Counted from the first letter of the stretch, positions 8,137-18,508 are shown. The stretch: DNA of 26,621 nucleotides from Pigoraptor chileana (GCA_943704495.1 CALSCR010001099.1:1-26621); one strand, 5' to 3'. A program made the numbers and translations. Notes: generated from the letters alone by a model not told the origin.

Positions 8137-11100
8137 ATGAGGGCAATTATTATTCTCATAGCCCTAGGGGTCGCTGCGGTGAGTGAACTTACCTGAAGAT
8201 GCGCTTCACCCTGGCACCGTTTCCTGCCCTTCCGAACTATACACTCTCTGTGTGGTCTGTGTGTGAGTGTGTGTGTGTCTGTGTGTCTGTGTGTCTGTGT
8301 GTGTGTGTGTGTGTGCCGTTAACGAATTCTATTCACATGCATCACTAATGTTGCATTTCAACAGCTTGTTAGCGCTGCCGCACCCCCGCAATCGGAGGTG
8401 TTTGTCGTCTCTGATGCACCCGAATTCAAGAAGCTTCTCCGCACAAGGACCAACGTCCTCGTTTTGTCTTACAACACGGGTGCGTTGTTATGTTGAGTGT
8501 GTTTTACGTATATATTTGCGGTTATCATCAGGTCTAATGAACGGCCTGTCTCAGCTCTTTTTGGCAAGCTACCGCTGTGCCTTCTTAATGAGTGGGACCT
8601 GTTGCGCTCAAACCAATAATTCGCTTCATAATCTATTTGATGTCGTGCCGTCAGCCGCTGACATTGCTGCCGTGAAGTCCGAGTTCGTCAAGGCGTCCAT
8701 CGAGGCAAAGGGAACTGCGACGCTCATCCAGGTTGAGTGCGGCACTGTTCCGGGAAAGAAGCTCTGTCGTCAACTCAAGATAGAGCCTGCTGGAGGATTC
8801 GAATTGCGCCATTTCAAGTGCGTATGGACTAGGAGTGCATGTATTATGGGCTGTGTGGCGTTGACGTGGCATTATGTGCGTGAGAGTTCGAGAAAGGGAG
8901 CATTTATCATTCATTGTTGCGCCGATGACAAAGATGGGTTGTGTTTTGTGGGTCAATATGTTTATTACTTGACTTTTAAAGGAGCGGCAACTTCAACAAG
9001 AAGTACGACCGCCGTCTCGTGGCCTCGTCTATCGTCAAGTTCCTCCAAGAGTAAGCAACGTCAATGCCAAAATGGGCCGAAATGCAGTGACGATTTGATT
9101 GCACTGACACTTGTTGGATACCGTACCTGATCTTGAGTGTCAGTTGATGCGATGCATCAACGCAAAGTCGTGTATGCTCATTCGTGAGTGAGAGCCCTCA
9201 GCGTGTCCTCAACAGATGTTGAAAATCTGTCTCATAATGTGTGTTGAGCATGCGCCACACTCTGTTGCATCTGATGGATTATTTCCGAATGCCGCATGCT
9301 TTGGCAGGCCCGACGGCGACATGCCCTGGGAGGAGGACTCCACCGCTGGCGATGTCGTGCATCTCACCGACAAGACCATTGATCGCGTTCTCGCACAGAA
9401 GAAGCCGACGCTCGTCATGTTCTATGCCCCGTGTAAGTTGCTTGGTGTTAAAATCATACGCTCGCAACTCGTTGTTTGTGTGCAGAATTTCGAGATGGAT
9501 GTGGTCAGATGTTGTCATGATCAGAAGTGGCGACTGAGAAGGAGATTACACGTGTGTGTAGGAATGTGAGCATTGCAGAGGGCTCTAATACGACAGAGTG
9601 AGGTACCAATAGGCTATTCAGTCAATGTTAACGAATGCACGCACGCAATGCAACCGCTTCAAACCTGGCAGGGTGTGGTCACTGCAAATCGCTCAAGCCC
9701 GACTATGCACTCGCCGCAACTGAGCTCAAGGCGGCTGGCGGCGGTCACATTATCGCTGCAATTGATTCGAACTCTGCCGACGGTCGCCGTTCGGGCAGCA
9801 AGTACGGCGTCCAGGGCTTCCCGACAATAATTTACTTTGAGTGGGTGTGCCATGGCCTTCTTTCTCGTCTGGCGTAAATTTATTTTAGTTTTATTTATTT
9901 TCCGCTTCTTGGTTGTCTTTCTTTTGGGGGGGAGGATGATTATTTCTTATTGTTCTTCAAATTAATTAACGCATTTCTGACTCTTGTTACTTTGATATTG
10001 TATTATTACTCTCTCTATTTTCAATTCAGGAATGGTCAGGAGGTCAAAAAGTTTGAGGGCGAGCGGAACAAGAAGGGGATTGTCAGCTTCATGAAGGAGT
10101 GGGTACATTCGCTGTTAAAGCAATGATGTCGCTGGGTCAGAGGGCTCTGTTTCTTGTAGTGTGCAACCCATAAGCTGTGTCATCTCTGTTTGTCTGTTTT
10201 TAAAAATATCTCCATTGAGTTGCAGTCATGCTCTTACTAAAACATGAAAAATCAATATGACGCACACATGCACACACATGCACATCGCCGCTCGCGTGTG
10301 CAGTCCCAATGCGCCCCCTCCCAAGCCGAAGGATCCCGAGCCCCAGTGGAAGGACTCTCCGTCTGAAGTTGTGCACCTCGGCGACGCCACATTCGACGAG
10401 TTTATCGCCACAAATCCCTCCGTCCTCGTCATGTTTTACGCGCCGTGTGAGTGCGCTTGTCCTTGTGCACCCTGCTGCGGTCGCATCATTGCAATTGACA
10501 CATATGCATTCGCGCACGCACACACACACACACACAGACAGTCTCCACCCATCACTGGTACAAAGTGTGCAGGACACATACTCACATGCACACGTTGCAT
10601 GTGTCTGTGTGCGCATGTTTTATTGGAGTGGCACTCCCAAGACACTAACCAACCTTCTTAATTTGACATGTACGCATCTCTCTTCCAGGGTGTGGTCATT
10701 GCAAGAACATGAAGCCAGAATTTGTCAGTGCCGCTGCGGCGATGAAGGCCGGTGGCATTTCAGGAGCTCTCGCAGCCGTCGATTGCACAATTGAATCGGC
10801 CGCCTGTCGCAAGTTTGACGTGAAGGGATATCCCACCGTCATTTACTTTAAGGACGGCGCAAAAGACAGGTCGTTTGGCTTCCCAAGGACCAAGGTGAGT
10901 GCAGTGTGTTCACGTGATTGTGTGGACGTCTGATTTCTCCGTGTACCCAATGTATTCCCTGTTTGTTTGTTTTTGTTTGCTTGTTTGTTTGTTTGTTTGC
11001 CTACCTTCTTGCTTGGTGTTTTTGCGTGTTGATTCATCCTGCGGTGTTGTCCTTTTGTATGTTAGGATGGCATCATCGACTTCATGAAGGATCCCCGTGA

Positions 11101-12563
11101 TCCCCCGCCGCCGCCGCCGCCGGAGCCCGAGTGGCACGAGGACCCTAAGACGAACGTCACTCACCTCACTGAGGACACATTCCACGAGGAGCTCAAGAAG
11201 AAGAAGCACGCCCTCGTCATGTTCTACGCCCCTTGTGAGTACCCCGGTTTACGCTTTTTGTCACTCTCTTTGTGTGCATTAGCTCTCAAGACGGCACAAG
11301 TTTTACGCTTTTGTTTCCCATCCACCAAAAAATTCCTATGTTCATTTTTCACATTTATTTTCTTATTTGCGAAGGGTGCGGATACTGCAAGAAGGTGAAG
11401 CCTGCGTACGACGAAGCCGCCGGCCTTCTCGATAACCCCAGGTGTGTGTGCCAGAGCAATCCATACGCGAGAGTGTCCATTTTTTTATTGTTGCTTGGCG
11501 GTAATTCTTCCTGTGATAGGGGGTTCGTTTAACATGATGTGCCACTTGTACATTCCGTTGTTTGTTTGTCTGTGAAGGGCAACACTTGCTGCACTCGATG
11601 CGACCAAGGCAGAGCGTCTCGGCGCAGAGTTCAAGGTGACTGGTTACCCAACCTTCAAGACTTTTGTATACGGACAACTCCAGGGAGACTGGTCCGGACA
11701 GCGCACCGTTGATGCTTTCAAGTCGTTCTACAACGAAAAGTGAGCGTTTCTTCCCATTGCCATAGTGTGTGAGCGTGTGTGTGTATATGTGCGTGTGTGT
11801 GTGTGTGTGTGTGTGCGTGTGTGTATGTGTGTGTGGGTGTTGGTGTGGGTGTGGATGGGTGTGGAGTATGCTCGTACAAATTCACCGTGAATGCTCGCAT
11901 TCGACCCAAGCAATTCTCAACCAAAGTCAGTCACGAACATACACTACTTTCAAATCGCGATTATTAATGGTTCCCTGCAACAAATTAACAATCCCAAAAC
12001 AAAAATCACACACAATGTAAAGGCCACTTGCCGTCAACTTGGACTTCTTCGGACCGCGTGCCACTACGCTTGTTCGCCACGCCGGCGAGAGCGACCTCGG
12101 CAAGATGAAGTCGCCAACAATGGTTATGTTCTATGCGCCATGGGAGGAGCAGTCGAAGCTTCTTGCGATTGAGTACGCCGACGCTGCCAAGAAGCTCGAG
12201 TCGCACTCGAAGCTGGTTGCAATGGATTGCTCTCAATTTCCCCACATTTGTGACGAGAACAAGGTCGTGTCGTATCCATCGTTCTTGGCCATGAGGTCGG
12301 TTGGCGATGAATCAAGGGTCTATGTCTAACTCATAACAATAAGTTTGCAGGTTTCCCGACTGTTTCATCTAATTTTTGGGTTTTGTCATGCTCTGTCCCT
12401 TTCTCAATTTATGTTCTTCTTTGCTTTATACTTTGAATACTTGATGGGTGTTTGTCTCGTTTGCAGGAAGGACAAGGTCGTCGAATCATTCGCCGGCCCA
12501 TTCACTTCGGGCGACATTGTCAGGTTCATGAAGGGGGATTCCGCCGCAAAGTCGGAACTTTAA
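8137..12563 (+). CDS. ER protein disulfide isomerase, PDIA5-like, with an extra degenerate C-terminal domain
   Basis: Forms and rearranges disulfides in secretory proteins in the ER lumen. Fourteen exons: 8137-8178, 8365-8479, 8655-8817, 8982-9050, 9308-9432, 9672-9840, 10030-10098, 10304-10446, 10689-10894, 11066-11234, 11375-11441, 11578-11739, 12023-12295, 12467-12563; all phases join to 622 aa. Order: signal peptide MRAIIILIALGVAA; a non-catalytic thioredoxin-like domain as in PDIA5; three catalytic domains with WCGHC (172-176), WCGHC (299-303) and WCGYC (424-428), each followed by a cis-Pro motif (GFPT, GYPT, GYPT); then a fourth domain with FYAPWEEQS at 536-544, where both cysteines are gone, and SYPSF. 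It ends in KSEL, a KDEL-type ER retrieval signal. Pro-rich linkers (six Pro after DPRD) separate domains 2 and 3. Animal PDIA5 has only three a-type domains after the inactive one, to my knowledge. In all three catalytic sites the Trp codon is interrupted by a phase-1 intron. Confidence 0.95.
8249..8315 (+). repeat. (GT)n-rich microsatellite in isomerase intron 1
   Basis: GT repeats with CT and AG interruptions, inside the first intron (8179-8364). Confidence 0.9.
10518..10536 (+). repeat. (CA)n microsatellite in isomerase intron 8
   Basis: CA repeat within the intron 10447-10688, which splits the second active-site Trp codon. Confidence 0.9.
10964..11000 (+). repeat. (GTTT)n microsatellite in isomerase intron 9
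   Basis: Tandem GTTT units with minor interruptions, in the intron 10895-11065. Confidence 0.75.
11765..11850 (+). repeat. (GT)n microsatellite in isomerase intron 12
   Basis: Long GT-rich tract with AT and GC interruptions, just after the donor at 11740. Confidence 0.9.
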
Positions 12564-12930
12564 GTTGTATGGGTTGTGTTTTTAATCCGTTAATGGAGTA
12601 AAACCGCACTCTTATATCTCACGATGATCTATTGGATAAATCGTTACATGGACAGTTGTGTGATTCAATTGGCTTTATAATAGTAAGGTGAAAACGGCCA
12701 CAACAGCAAAGCTGGCATAGTAAACACCTCCGTGTGTGTGTGTGTGTGTGTGTGAATGCATGTGATGATGTGGTGCAAGTGGGCGCGTGTGTGCGGGTGC
12801 AGGTTTGTTAGTGGGGGGATGCAATTGAAGTGTAAATGGGTGTTGTGTTTTTTTGAAGCGTTAACGCACTCAATATGACGACGACAATCAGGATATTATT
12901 CGGTACTAGACCATGCAACCGGGCTGTCGG
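12564..12930. other. Convergent intergenic region
   Basis: Between the 3' ends of the isomerase (+) and the first Ser-rich gene (-). It carries a (GT)n microsatellite at 12732-12754 and a generally GT-rich plus strand. No gene is seen. Confidence 0.65.
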
Positions 12931-14157
12931 TCACTCGCAGATCTCTGCAGCAGAATTGTCCCTTGACAACCGTTGCACGCGCGCCGCAACAGCCGACATG
13001 GGTGACAAGCTTTTTCGTTGCATGGAGCGTTTTCCCTGCGGGGACTCACAATCCGACGTCGACTTGTCCGCGCCCTCGTGCGTCGTGAGCGAGTCGTCCA
13101 ACTGAAATGTTTCGGTCCACTCGTCAGCCTCTGCCACAATTTCGGTGCTTCTGTTCCACTGGGTTGAAAAATTGGTCCCCACTGAGATCCTACTTCGAGG
13201 TGTGTACACGAGGTCGCTGGGCATCGTCTCTGCGCTCCATCGCCGTCGCAGTCCGACCTTGGTGAACGATGACGACAGGGGCGTGGATTCCATGGCTGAT
13301 TGGCCGAGCATTCTCCGAGAAAGCTTGGGTGCAGACGGGCACTGTTCGGACAGTCCAGACACACTGCCGAGAGAATCTGGCATCGATAGAGTTCTTCGAC
13401 CAATGGCGGCACGAGCGGACTGTGCGCGAGGCTGTGACGGCGGCTGCGGCCACACGGCGGCCTTCTCAAGTGACTTGTTCAACCTTACAAATGAGGTATT
13501 TTGCAAGTGCTGCAGTTCCGACTGGCTTTCAAAACTGCTGGCCGATGCATACGCCGAATCGCGAGGGCTTGTGAGGCTCGACGTCGACATCTCCTGCGAG
13601 CTCCACACTGTGGGCGCGTGTCGCCGGGGGCTGGACGATTCTGTCGCCGTGCTCTCGATGGAAGGAATGAGGGGAAAGAGAGACATTCTGCTGAGATCTG
13701 CCGAGGATGCCGTCTCCGCAAGCTGCTCGAGTCCGCTAGTGCACGTGAGTGAAGCATTCGACGGCGTTGCGGGGGTGATGTTGATGGGCGCGAGGCGTGA
13801 GGCGCTGAGAGACACCTGCATGCTCGCCGCCACTGCCGACAACGGCTGACTGCTGGCCCGCACCCTGTTATTTCCTCCAGCGGAATTCGGCCGCTGACGT
13901 TCTTCGCGGATGAACTCGACAGAAGAGTCGGCGTCAGGAGTTTTCACCTGGAGAGGCATTCGTTGAGTGCACGATAACGGCCGCGATCGCCGCGGGGGGC
14001 GGGGGGATGCTGAAGAGGGCTTTGGTACGACGTGTCCAAGTCCATCGCGGAGGGCGGAGGGGCTGCCGACGATATTAATGGGCGCTTCGTCGTCGTCGCT
14101 GTCGAACGCTATATGAACAGTGGAACGGCTTAGTGTCCGCATGGCTGAGCAGTCCAT
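12931..14157 (-). CDS. Ser-rich probable disordered protein, paralogue A
   Basis: I do not recognise this protein. It has 408 aa, is rich in Ser, Pro, Arg and Ala, has no hydrophobic segment, and is probably largely disordered. An acidic N-terminal motif, DSDDDEAPINIVG, is followed by a Leu, DG and VVPKP (about residues 20-47). The C-terminus has SAVAARVQRLSRDN, a short potential coiled coil. Both ends match the paralogue at 15938-17629. Internal shared pieces are LSRMSLFPLIP, ESQSELQH, and RRWSAETMPSD followed by an AEADE. It is one frame without evident introns. A TTAG directly before the ATG could be a splice acceptor, so an upstream 5' exon cannot be excluded. Preservation of terminal motifs, and not just an open frame, is the main evidence that it is real. 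Confidence 0.65.
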   Translation of the reverse strand: MDCSAMRTLSRSTVHIAFDSDDDEAPINIVGSPSALRDGLGHVVPKPSSASPRPPRRSRPLSCTQRMPLQVKTPDADSSVEFIREERQRPNSAGGNNRVRASSQPLSAVAASMQVSLSASRLAPINITPATPSNASLTCTSGLEQLAETASSADLSRMSLFPLIPSIESTATESSSPRRHAPTVWSSQEMSTSSLTSPRDSAYASASSFESQSELQHLQNTSFVRLNKSLEKAAVWPQPPSQPRAQSARAAIGRRTLSMPDSLGSVSGLSEQCPSAPKLSRRMLGQSAMESTPLSSSFTKVGLRRRWSAETMPSDLVYTPRSRISVGTNFSTQWNRSTEIVAEADEWTETFQLDDSLTTHEGADKSTSDCESPQGKRSMQRKSLSPMSAVAARVQRLSRDNSAAEICE

Positions 14158-14726
14158 CTAATAGGTTGTAAGCGGGGTTTGTGTTGTTTTACGTAAACGG
14201 GGGCACTGGCGAATAGTTCTTGGATGCAAAAAGGGTATTTGGGCACTGAGGTCATATCAAATGCACCGAGCGGGATGGCACACACGGCAAACACACGATG
14301 GCACTGAAGGAAGCTCGGACGGAATGTGGTGTCTCTTTTAGAGCACTATCGTCTCATATCTGATGAACAGTGCGCGTGGATGTGCTGGAACCTGAGACGG
14401 CTCCCACCAGACACAATATACACCATGGCAGTGCCAGCACGAGCAGACAAATAGTCTTCCCTCCTCCCTTTCTCCCCTTTGCATGGTGCGCGCGTGTGCG
14501 TTGTCTCTGCGGTACAAAGCTGCAAGTGACGCATGCAAGATGTGGCTCTGTTTAGGGCGCAACGACCATCTGCCTCAGATCGAAAACTCCAAGACCGAAG
14601 TGGAGCTCAAATTGCATCACATGGCGTTATTTATAACTCATCAAAGCATGAAATATGACACCTGTTGCCGCCGTTGCCATTGGTCTGGAGGTCGCGTTCT
14701 GGGCGATGTATGGGGCGAGTCCGATG

Positions 14727-14748
14727 GTGTGTGTGTGTGTGTGTGTGT
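14727..14748 (+). repeat. (GT)n microsatellite
   Basis: Uninterrupted GT run, intergenic, upstream of paralogue A. Confidence 0.9.
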
Positions 14749-15256
14749 CTGTGGGAGGGGATGAGGTGTGGCAATTATGAGCTGCGTGGCTTCACTTTGG
14801 AGACAATGGACGACACTTTTGTGGCTCTCGGTGTCAATCTCTCACTCCGTGCAACCGGGAGCTCCATGCCGTCGTGTCACTCGGGGGTGTGTCCTGACAA
14901 TGGGTTCGGTTAGGGAAGATTCCGCACCCACCGGCACACGGCTTTTCATTCAGTTTTGTCTCCTCGTCGACTCTTAACATGATGGAACCATTCCTCATAG
15001 TACTACTGCACGTCGCCGGCCGCACTTTCCTAAGCCGGAATCTAAATGGAATTCATCCTCCATTGTAGCCGTAGCCGTCCGTGCCCGGTAGCCGTACGAC
15101 AGCGGCCATCACGTTTCAGTCTTCCACGGAGCGGCGCGGATACAGTTGGTCCTCAGACTGGTTCGGATGAGCCGTCCTAACTGCGTGCAGTGGAATGTTC
15201 CTGCTTAGATGGCGGGCTGCGTGATTGGCACAGACGGCCAAAAAAGACATGTGTGG

Positions 15257-15304
15257 GTGGGATTCAATTCAGTGTCGCAGCCGGCGCTGTGCCCATGGAC
15301 TCCA
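15257..15304 (-). repeat. Dispersed ~50-bp repeat, inverted copy
   Basis: Read on the minus strand, its first 22 bases are identical to copy 1 at 11-32 (TGGAGTCCATGG then GCACAGCGCC). They are followed, after a short spacer, by GACACTGAATTGAATCCCAC, against GACACTGACTTGAATCCTAC in copy 1. Confidence 0.7.
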
Positions 15305-15835
15305 GGAAGCCAACAAAGACAAATTTAACTGCGTCTCAACCCATGGTCAGGGAGTCCACCTGGAGTTCTTTTCGTCCGGAGCATAAGTTACTGCATTAGC
15401 CGGACTGCGGCTGGTTGAGTCAGTGAGTGCAAGATAGACGGCTCTGAGTGGCCGCGTCCACACTTCACGGTGCACCACGGTGTGCAGGCACTAAGAGCGG
15501 CGAGAGCGGCCAGTCAGTTACTCAGTCCACGGCCGAATTCTGTCAGGCGTCTAGAGGACATCATGTGTCCAGTGATAATTAAGTGACGCAGCCAGAACTG
15601 AATAGTGCCGCTTCTGCATCGCCGCCGGGAAAGCAATTGTGCTCACGGCACGTGAATTGTAGACTGGCTGTGTAGGACCGATGGTCGACTTCAGTTATTA
15701 GAGACGGCTTCACTGACTGAAAAAAAGGCATTGTGAAAACATGCCGACTTGAGGTGGTAAGTTCCCGTGCCCGGCAAAGGCCATTCTCCATCACGAAAAC
15801 CTAGTGAGACTCGACGAGATCTACATATATATATA

Positions 15836-15908
15836 AAGACTTACTCAATCTCTTCAGTGCAATTATCCTTCTCCAACCGCTCAACACGCGCAGCAACATC
15901 TGCAAGTG
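15836..15908 (-). repeat. Duplicated 3' coding segment of the Ser-rich paralogue B (candidate alternative last exon)
   Basis: A 73-bp copy of 15932-16005, including the stop codon (15841-15843). It encodes LADVAARVERLEKDN followed by CTEEIE and stop. The two copies differ within the coding part by only two substitutions, both at third positions and synonymous (Arg CGT/CGC, Glu GAG/GAA). The copy is preceded on the minus strand by TATCTACACTTGCAG, a plausible splice acceptor. Flanking TATATA runs occur beside both copies. Confidence 0.6.
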
Positions 15909-15937
15909 TAGATATACATAAAATATATATGAAGACT

Positions 15938-17629
15938 TTACTCAATCTCTTCAGTGCAATTATCCTTCTCCAACCGTTCAACGCGCGCAGCAACATCTGC
16001 AAGTGGCGAAGAGCTTCTCCGTCGCACTGGAGGATGTCGGTGAGTTGTTTCGGGGGATAACAACGCCAAACAGGGCGATTGGCCCCCGAGACTATGGGCA
16101 GATTCAGAGCCAAGGCAGTGATGGCAGTCGTCCGCCGCATCTCGAATTGCTTGCGCATCAAAACTAAAAATATTGGCAACCGAACCCATGTCGACTTTCA
16201 TTCGTGGCGGCTCTGCAGGTTCCTCGGCCTCCGCGAGGATGGGCGCCGACAGGCCGGCTAGCGGTGTAACGGGTGCATTCGAAAATGATGGACCACGCTC
16301 AAAATGGCCGATCGGATGTCGTCGGGGCACGTCACAGGGCATGTGCTCCTCACTCAGACGTCGCACAAAGCCAAAGTGGCGGTTGGTAAGATCAAAGTCT
16401 GCAGATGCAGACAGAGGCGTGAAGGGTGACGGTGACGCAGTACTTCTGCCACAGTGAGCGGATTCGACACTGTGCGCCGTCGCGCCGTACGGTAGTATGG
16501 CTCCGAGTGGCGGCGGCCGCATCATGTGGCGCCTCGTTGGACTGGGCGAGTTTTCAAAGTCGGTGCCAAGTGGCAATGCATAGGCATCATTCGGTCTCGC
16601 CACCGGCGATCCGTTGCTGTTTTGAGAGACACCGGTGAACCCCAAACCTGTTATGTTCGCATCGCCTCCAATGGGTGGTAGGGGACACAGTCGGGACAGT
16701 GACAACCGCAGGTCCTGCGGCGTGACAGCGCTGTCGTCATCATCGACTGACAATCGGCCACTCCCGCCGCGCTTGTTACCACTGCTGTTCGCCCCGACAA
16801 CTTCCTCGAAATTAAAAATGTCCACAATGGAACGCATGCCAGCCTGGCTTTCAGCAAGGCTAGAGCTTGAACCGACCCCCGAATCTCGAGATGTGCGCTT
16901 CAAATTGTTATTCCGTCCAATCCGTGATTGCGCGGGAGAGCGGACGGCATTTTGCGCCGCCGCCGACGACGATCGGCGCCCGATTGGCGACGATAGAGAA
17001 GAGTCACAGAATGTTGGAGTAGGCGACCCGCTTGCCGTGCCACATTGATTGAGTGGTCCAGCCGAAGAGGCAGTCAATTTCGTGTTGGAGCCGAGATAGA
17101 GCGTGGTCATGCTGGATGGAGAGTTGTGCTGTTGTGCAGTGACACCAAGGAACGAGTCGGCGCTGGCATTGTTACCGCGCGTGAGGGAGAGTCCGCTGAG
17201 TCTCGCGTGTGCCCCTGAAGGTAACTGCCGATGCTCCATTTCCGACTGCGATTCCGAGGGCGACAGAGAGAGAGAGTGACGCTTGAACGACTGTTCCGCC
17301 GACGCGGGTCTTGTTTCTGCATTTGGGACTACGGGCCTCGCTGCCGCCGGTGATGTCATTCGCCTCTTAATGGCCCCACCCGACGACGGGCGCAAGACAC
17401 CTAGTCCAGCAGCCGGATCGCCAGTTGACAAGCCCATCTGTTCCGTTGTGCGCAAAAGCGGTTTTGGTATTACGTTTGCGCGCCCGTTTGCGAGTAACGT
17501 TTCTGTGCCAACGATATCTATGGCAGCATCTTCCTCCGTATCAGTTTGAGCGCTCGCGAAGAGGGCCGCCTGTGACTTGTTTTTATGCATGTCGGCAAGT
17601 ATCACAGAACCGGCTTGGTTAAGTGGCAT
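15938..17629 (-). CDS. Ser-rich probable disordered protein, paralogue B
   Basis: Unrecognised family; 563 aa in a single frame, rich in Ser, Pro, Gly, Asn and Arg, with no membrane segment. The N-terminal motif DTEEDAAIDIVG, then a Leu, NG and NVIPKP, aligns with paralogue A. The C-terminal LADVAARVERLEKDN (543 onward) aligns with SAVAARVQRLSRDN there. Between them are SESQSEMEH, a central acidic patch (DDDDSAVTPQDL), LSRLCPLPPIGG, and RRLSEEHMPCD with AEAEEP. Several RRxS and SP contexts could be phosphorylation sites (inference). The end of the gene is tandemly duplicated just downstream. Paralogue A lies further downstream on the same strand, suggesting an old tandem gene duplication followed by divergence of the linker. 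Confidence 0.68.
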   Translation of the reverse strand: MPLNQAGSVILADMHKNKSQAALFASAQTDTEEDAAIDIVGTETLLANGRANVIPKPLLRTTEQMGLSTGDPAAGLGVLRPSSGGAIKRRMTSPAAARPVVPNAETRPASAEQSFKRHSLSLSPSESQSEMEHRQLPSGAHARLSGLSLTRGNNASADSFLGVTAQQHNSPSSMTTLYLGSNTKLTASSAGPLNQCGTASGSPTPTFCDSSLSSPIGRRSSSAAAQNAVRSPAQSRIGRNNNLKRTSRDSGVGSSSSLAESQAGMRSIVDIFNFEEVVGANSSGNKRGGSGRLSVDDDDSAVTPQDLRLSLSRLCPLPPIGGDANITGLGFTGVSQNSNGSPVARPNDAYALPLGTDFENSPSPTRRHMMRPPPLGAILPYGATAHSVESAHCGRSTASPSPFTPLSASADFDLTNRHFGFVRRLSEEHMPCDVPRRHPIGHFERGPSFSNAPVTPLAGLSAPILAEAEEPAEPPRMKVDMGSVANIFSFDAQAIRDAADDCHHCLGSESAHSLGGQSPCLALLSPETTHRHPPVRRRSSSPLADVAARVERLEKDNCTEEIE

Positions 17630-18508
17630 GGAATTTTACAAGCAGGTCGCGGGGGCCCCATCATGTGTAGGGGAATCTCGGGCGGCGCACGCGGCAAGAA
17701 AGAGTGGAAAAAGGACCGTGTCGAAATAAAAGTGGCATCCGCTGCGCGGCGATGGTCCAAAGAAAGCAGCAGTTGCTATGCGTAAATTATAGATCGGTTT
17801 CTCACGTACGATTGCTGAATCGTAACACGTTCTTCGTCTGCCAAACGGGTTTCAAAAAAAGTGGGAGCAGCGTGAATCAGTCCCACCGAAAAACATAATA
17901 GCAATTCATTAAATTGAGCACCACGTTGCGGGTTGCGTCAGCCTATGTTGCGGATATTCACTGAGGCTTTGTTGTCCGAGGGGCGAAGGGGCGGCAGAAG
18001 GGATTGCCAGAGGGGAGAGCAAAGATGTGCTGACTTCCAATGAACAATTGAAACACACACACATACACACACATCCCAATCAGGGGGGAGTGCGATGGGG
18101 GGCGCCAGGTTTGGATGCGGGCGGGATTTATTCCCGCAAAAAATAATACATTATAAAATACGTTATTATTTTATTTATTTAAATAATCTATTTTTACAGA
18201 AATTGTATGTGATTATCTATGGACAGAATTTGTGACTGACCAACCCAAAAAAATGACCAGAAAATTAAATCGCGCGACTTCACATCGCACCATTCACGGG
18301 TGTCATGGTAACCATCGCACCGTGCGTCATTCCAGACGTGTGTGTTTGGAGGCAATATATTTTTTATTTTTTTGTATATATTGGAGTGGAATATTTACAT
18401 TGTCACGCATGGAACTGTGTCTCCACCAAATTCAATACAAAAAACACATGCTAGACATCACGCCAAGAGCTGGTCTCCGTCTCATCCACTGAGAGGTGCC
18501 AGTGTTTA
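17630..18508. other. Intergenic region upstream of paralogue B
   Basis: Between the start of paralogue B and the 3' end of the next minus-strand gene. It contains a short CA-rich run near 18054-18073 and an AT-rich block at 18128-18210. No coding exon is supported. Confidence 0.6.

Larger units (their letters stand above)
14158..15835. other. Long intergenic region between the Ser-rich paralogues
   Basis: About 1.7 kb without a convincing gene. It contains a (GT)n repeat at 14727-14748 and an inverted copy of the dispersed repeat at 15257-15304. The 15000-15560 part is rich in short repeated CCG/GGC words (AGCCGTAGCCGTCCG, GCCGGACTGCGGC). This looks like decayed repetitive DNA and should include the promoter of paralogue A. 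Confidence 0.5.

Noticed and set aside
11765-11850. Telomere-like or regulatory GT-rich array
   Set aside because: It is a simple GT microsatellite inside an intron, with no G-triplet telomeric unit.
13145-13849. Plus-strand frame of 234 codons opposite Ser-rich paralogue A
   Set aside because: Only the minus-strand frame shares terminal and internal motifs with paralogue B.
15000-15560. RNA gene (tRNA or snRNA) in the GC-rich intergenic stretch
   Set aside because: The GGTTCGGATGAGCC near 15160 is not a valid tRNA B box with matching stems, and no cloverleaf or conserved snRNA motif was found by eye.
15841-16179. Independent 112-codon minus-strand gene
   Set aside because: Only its last 20 or so codons are meaningful, as a duplicated copy of the end of paralogue B. 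The rest is a shifted reading of that gene and of AT-rich DNA.
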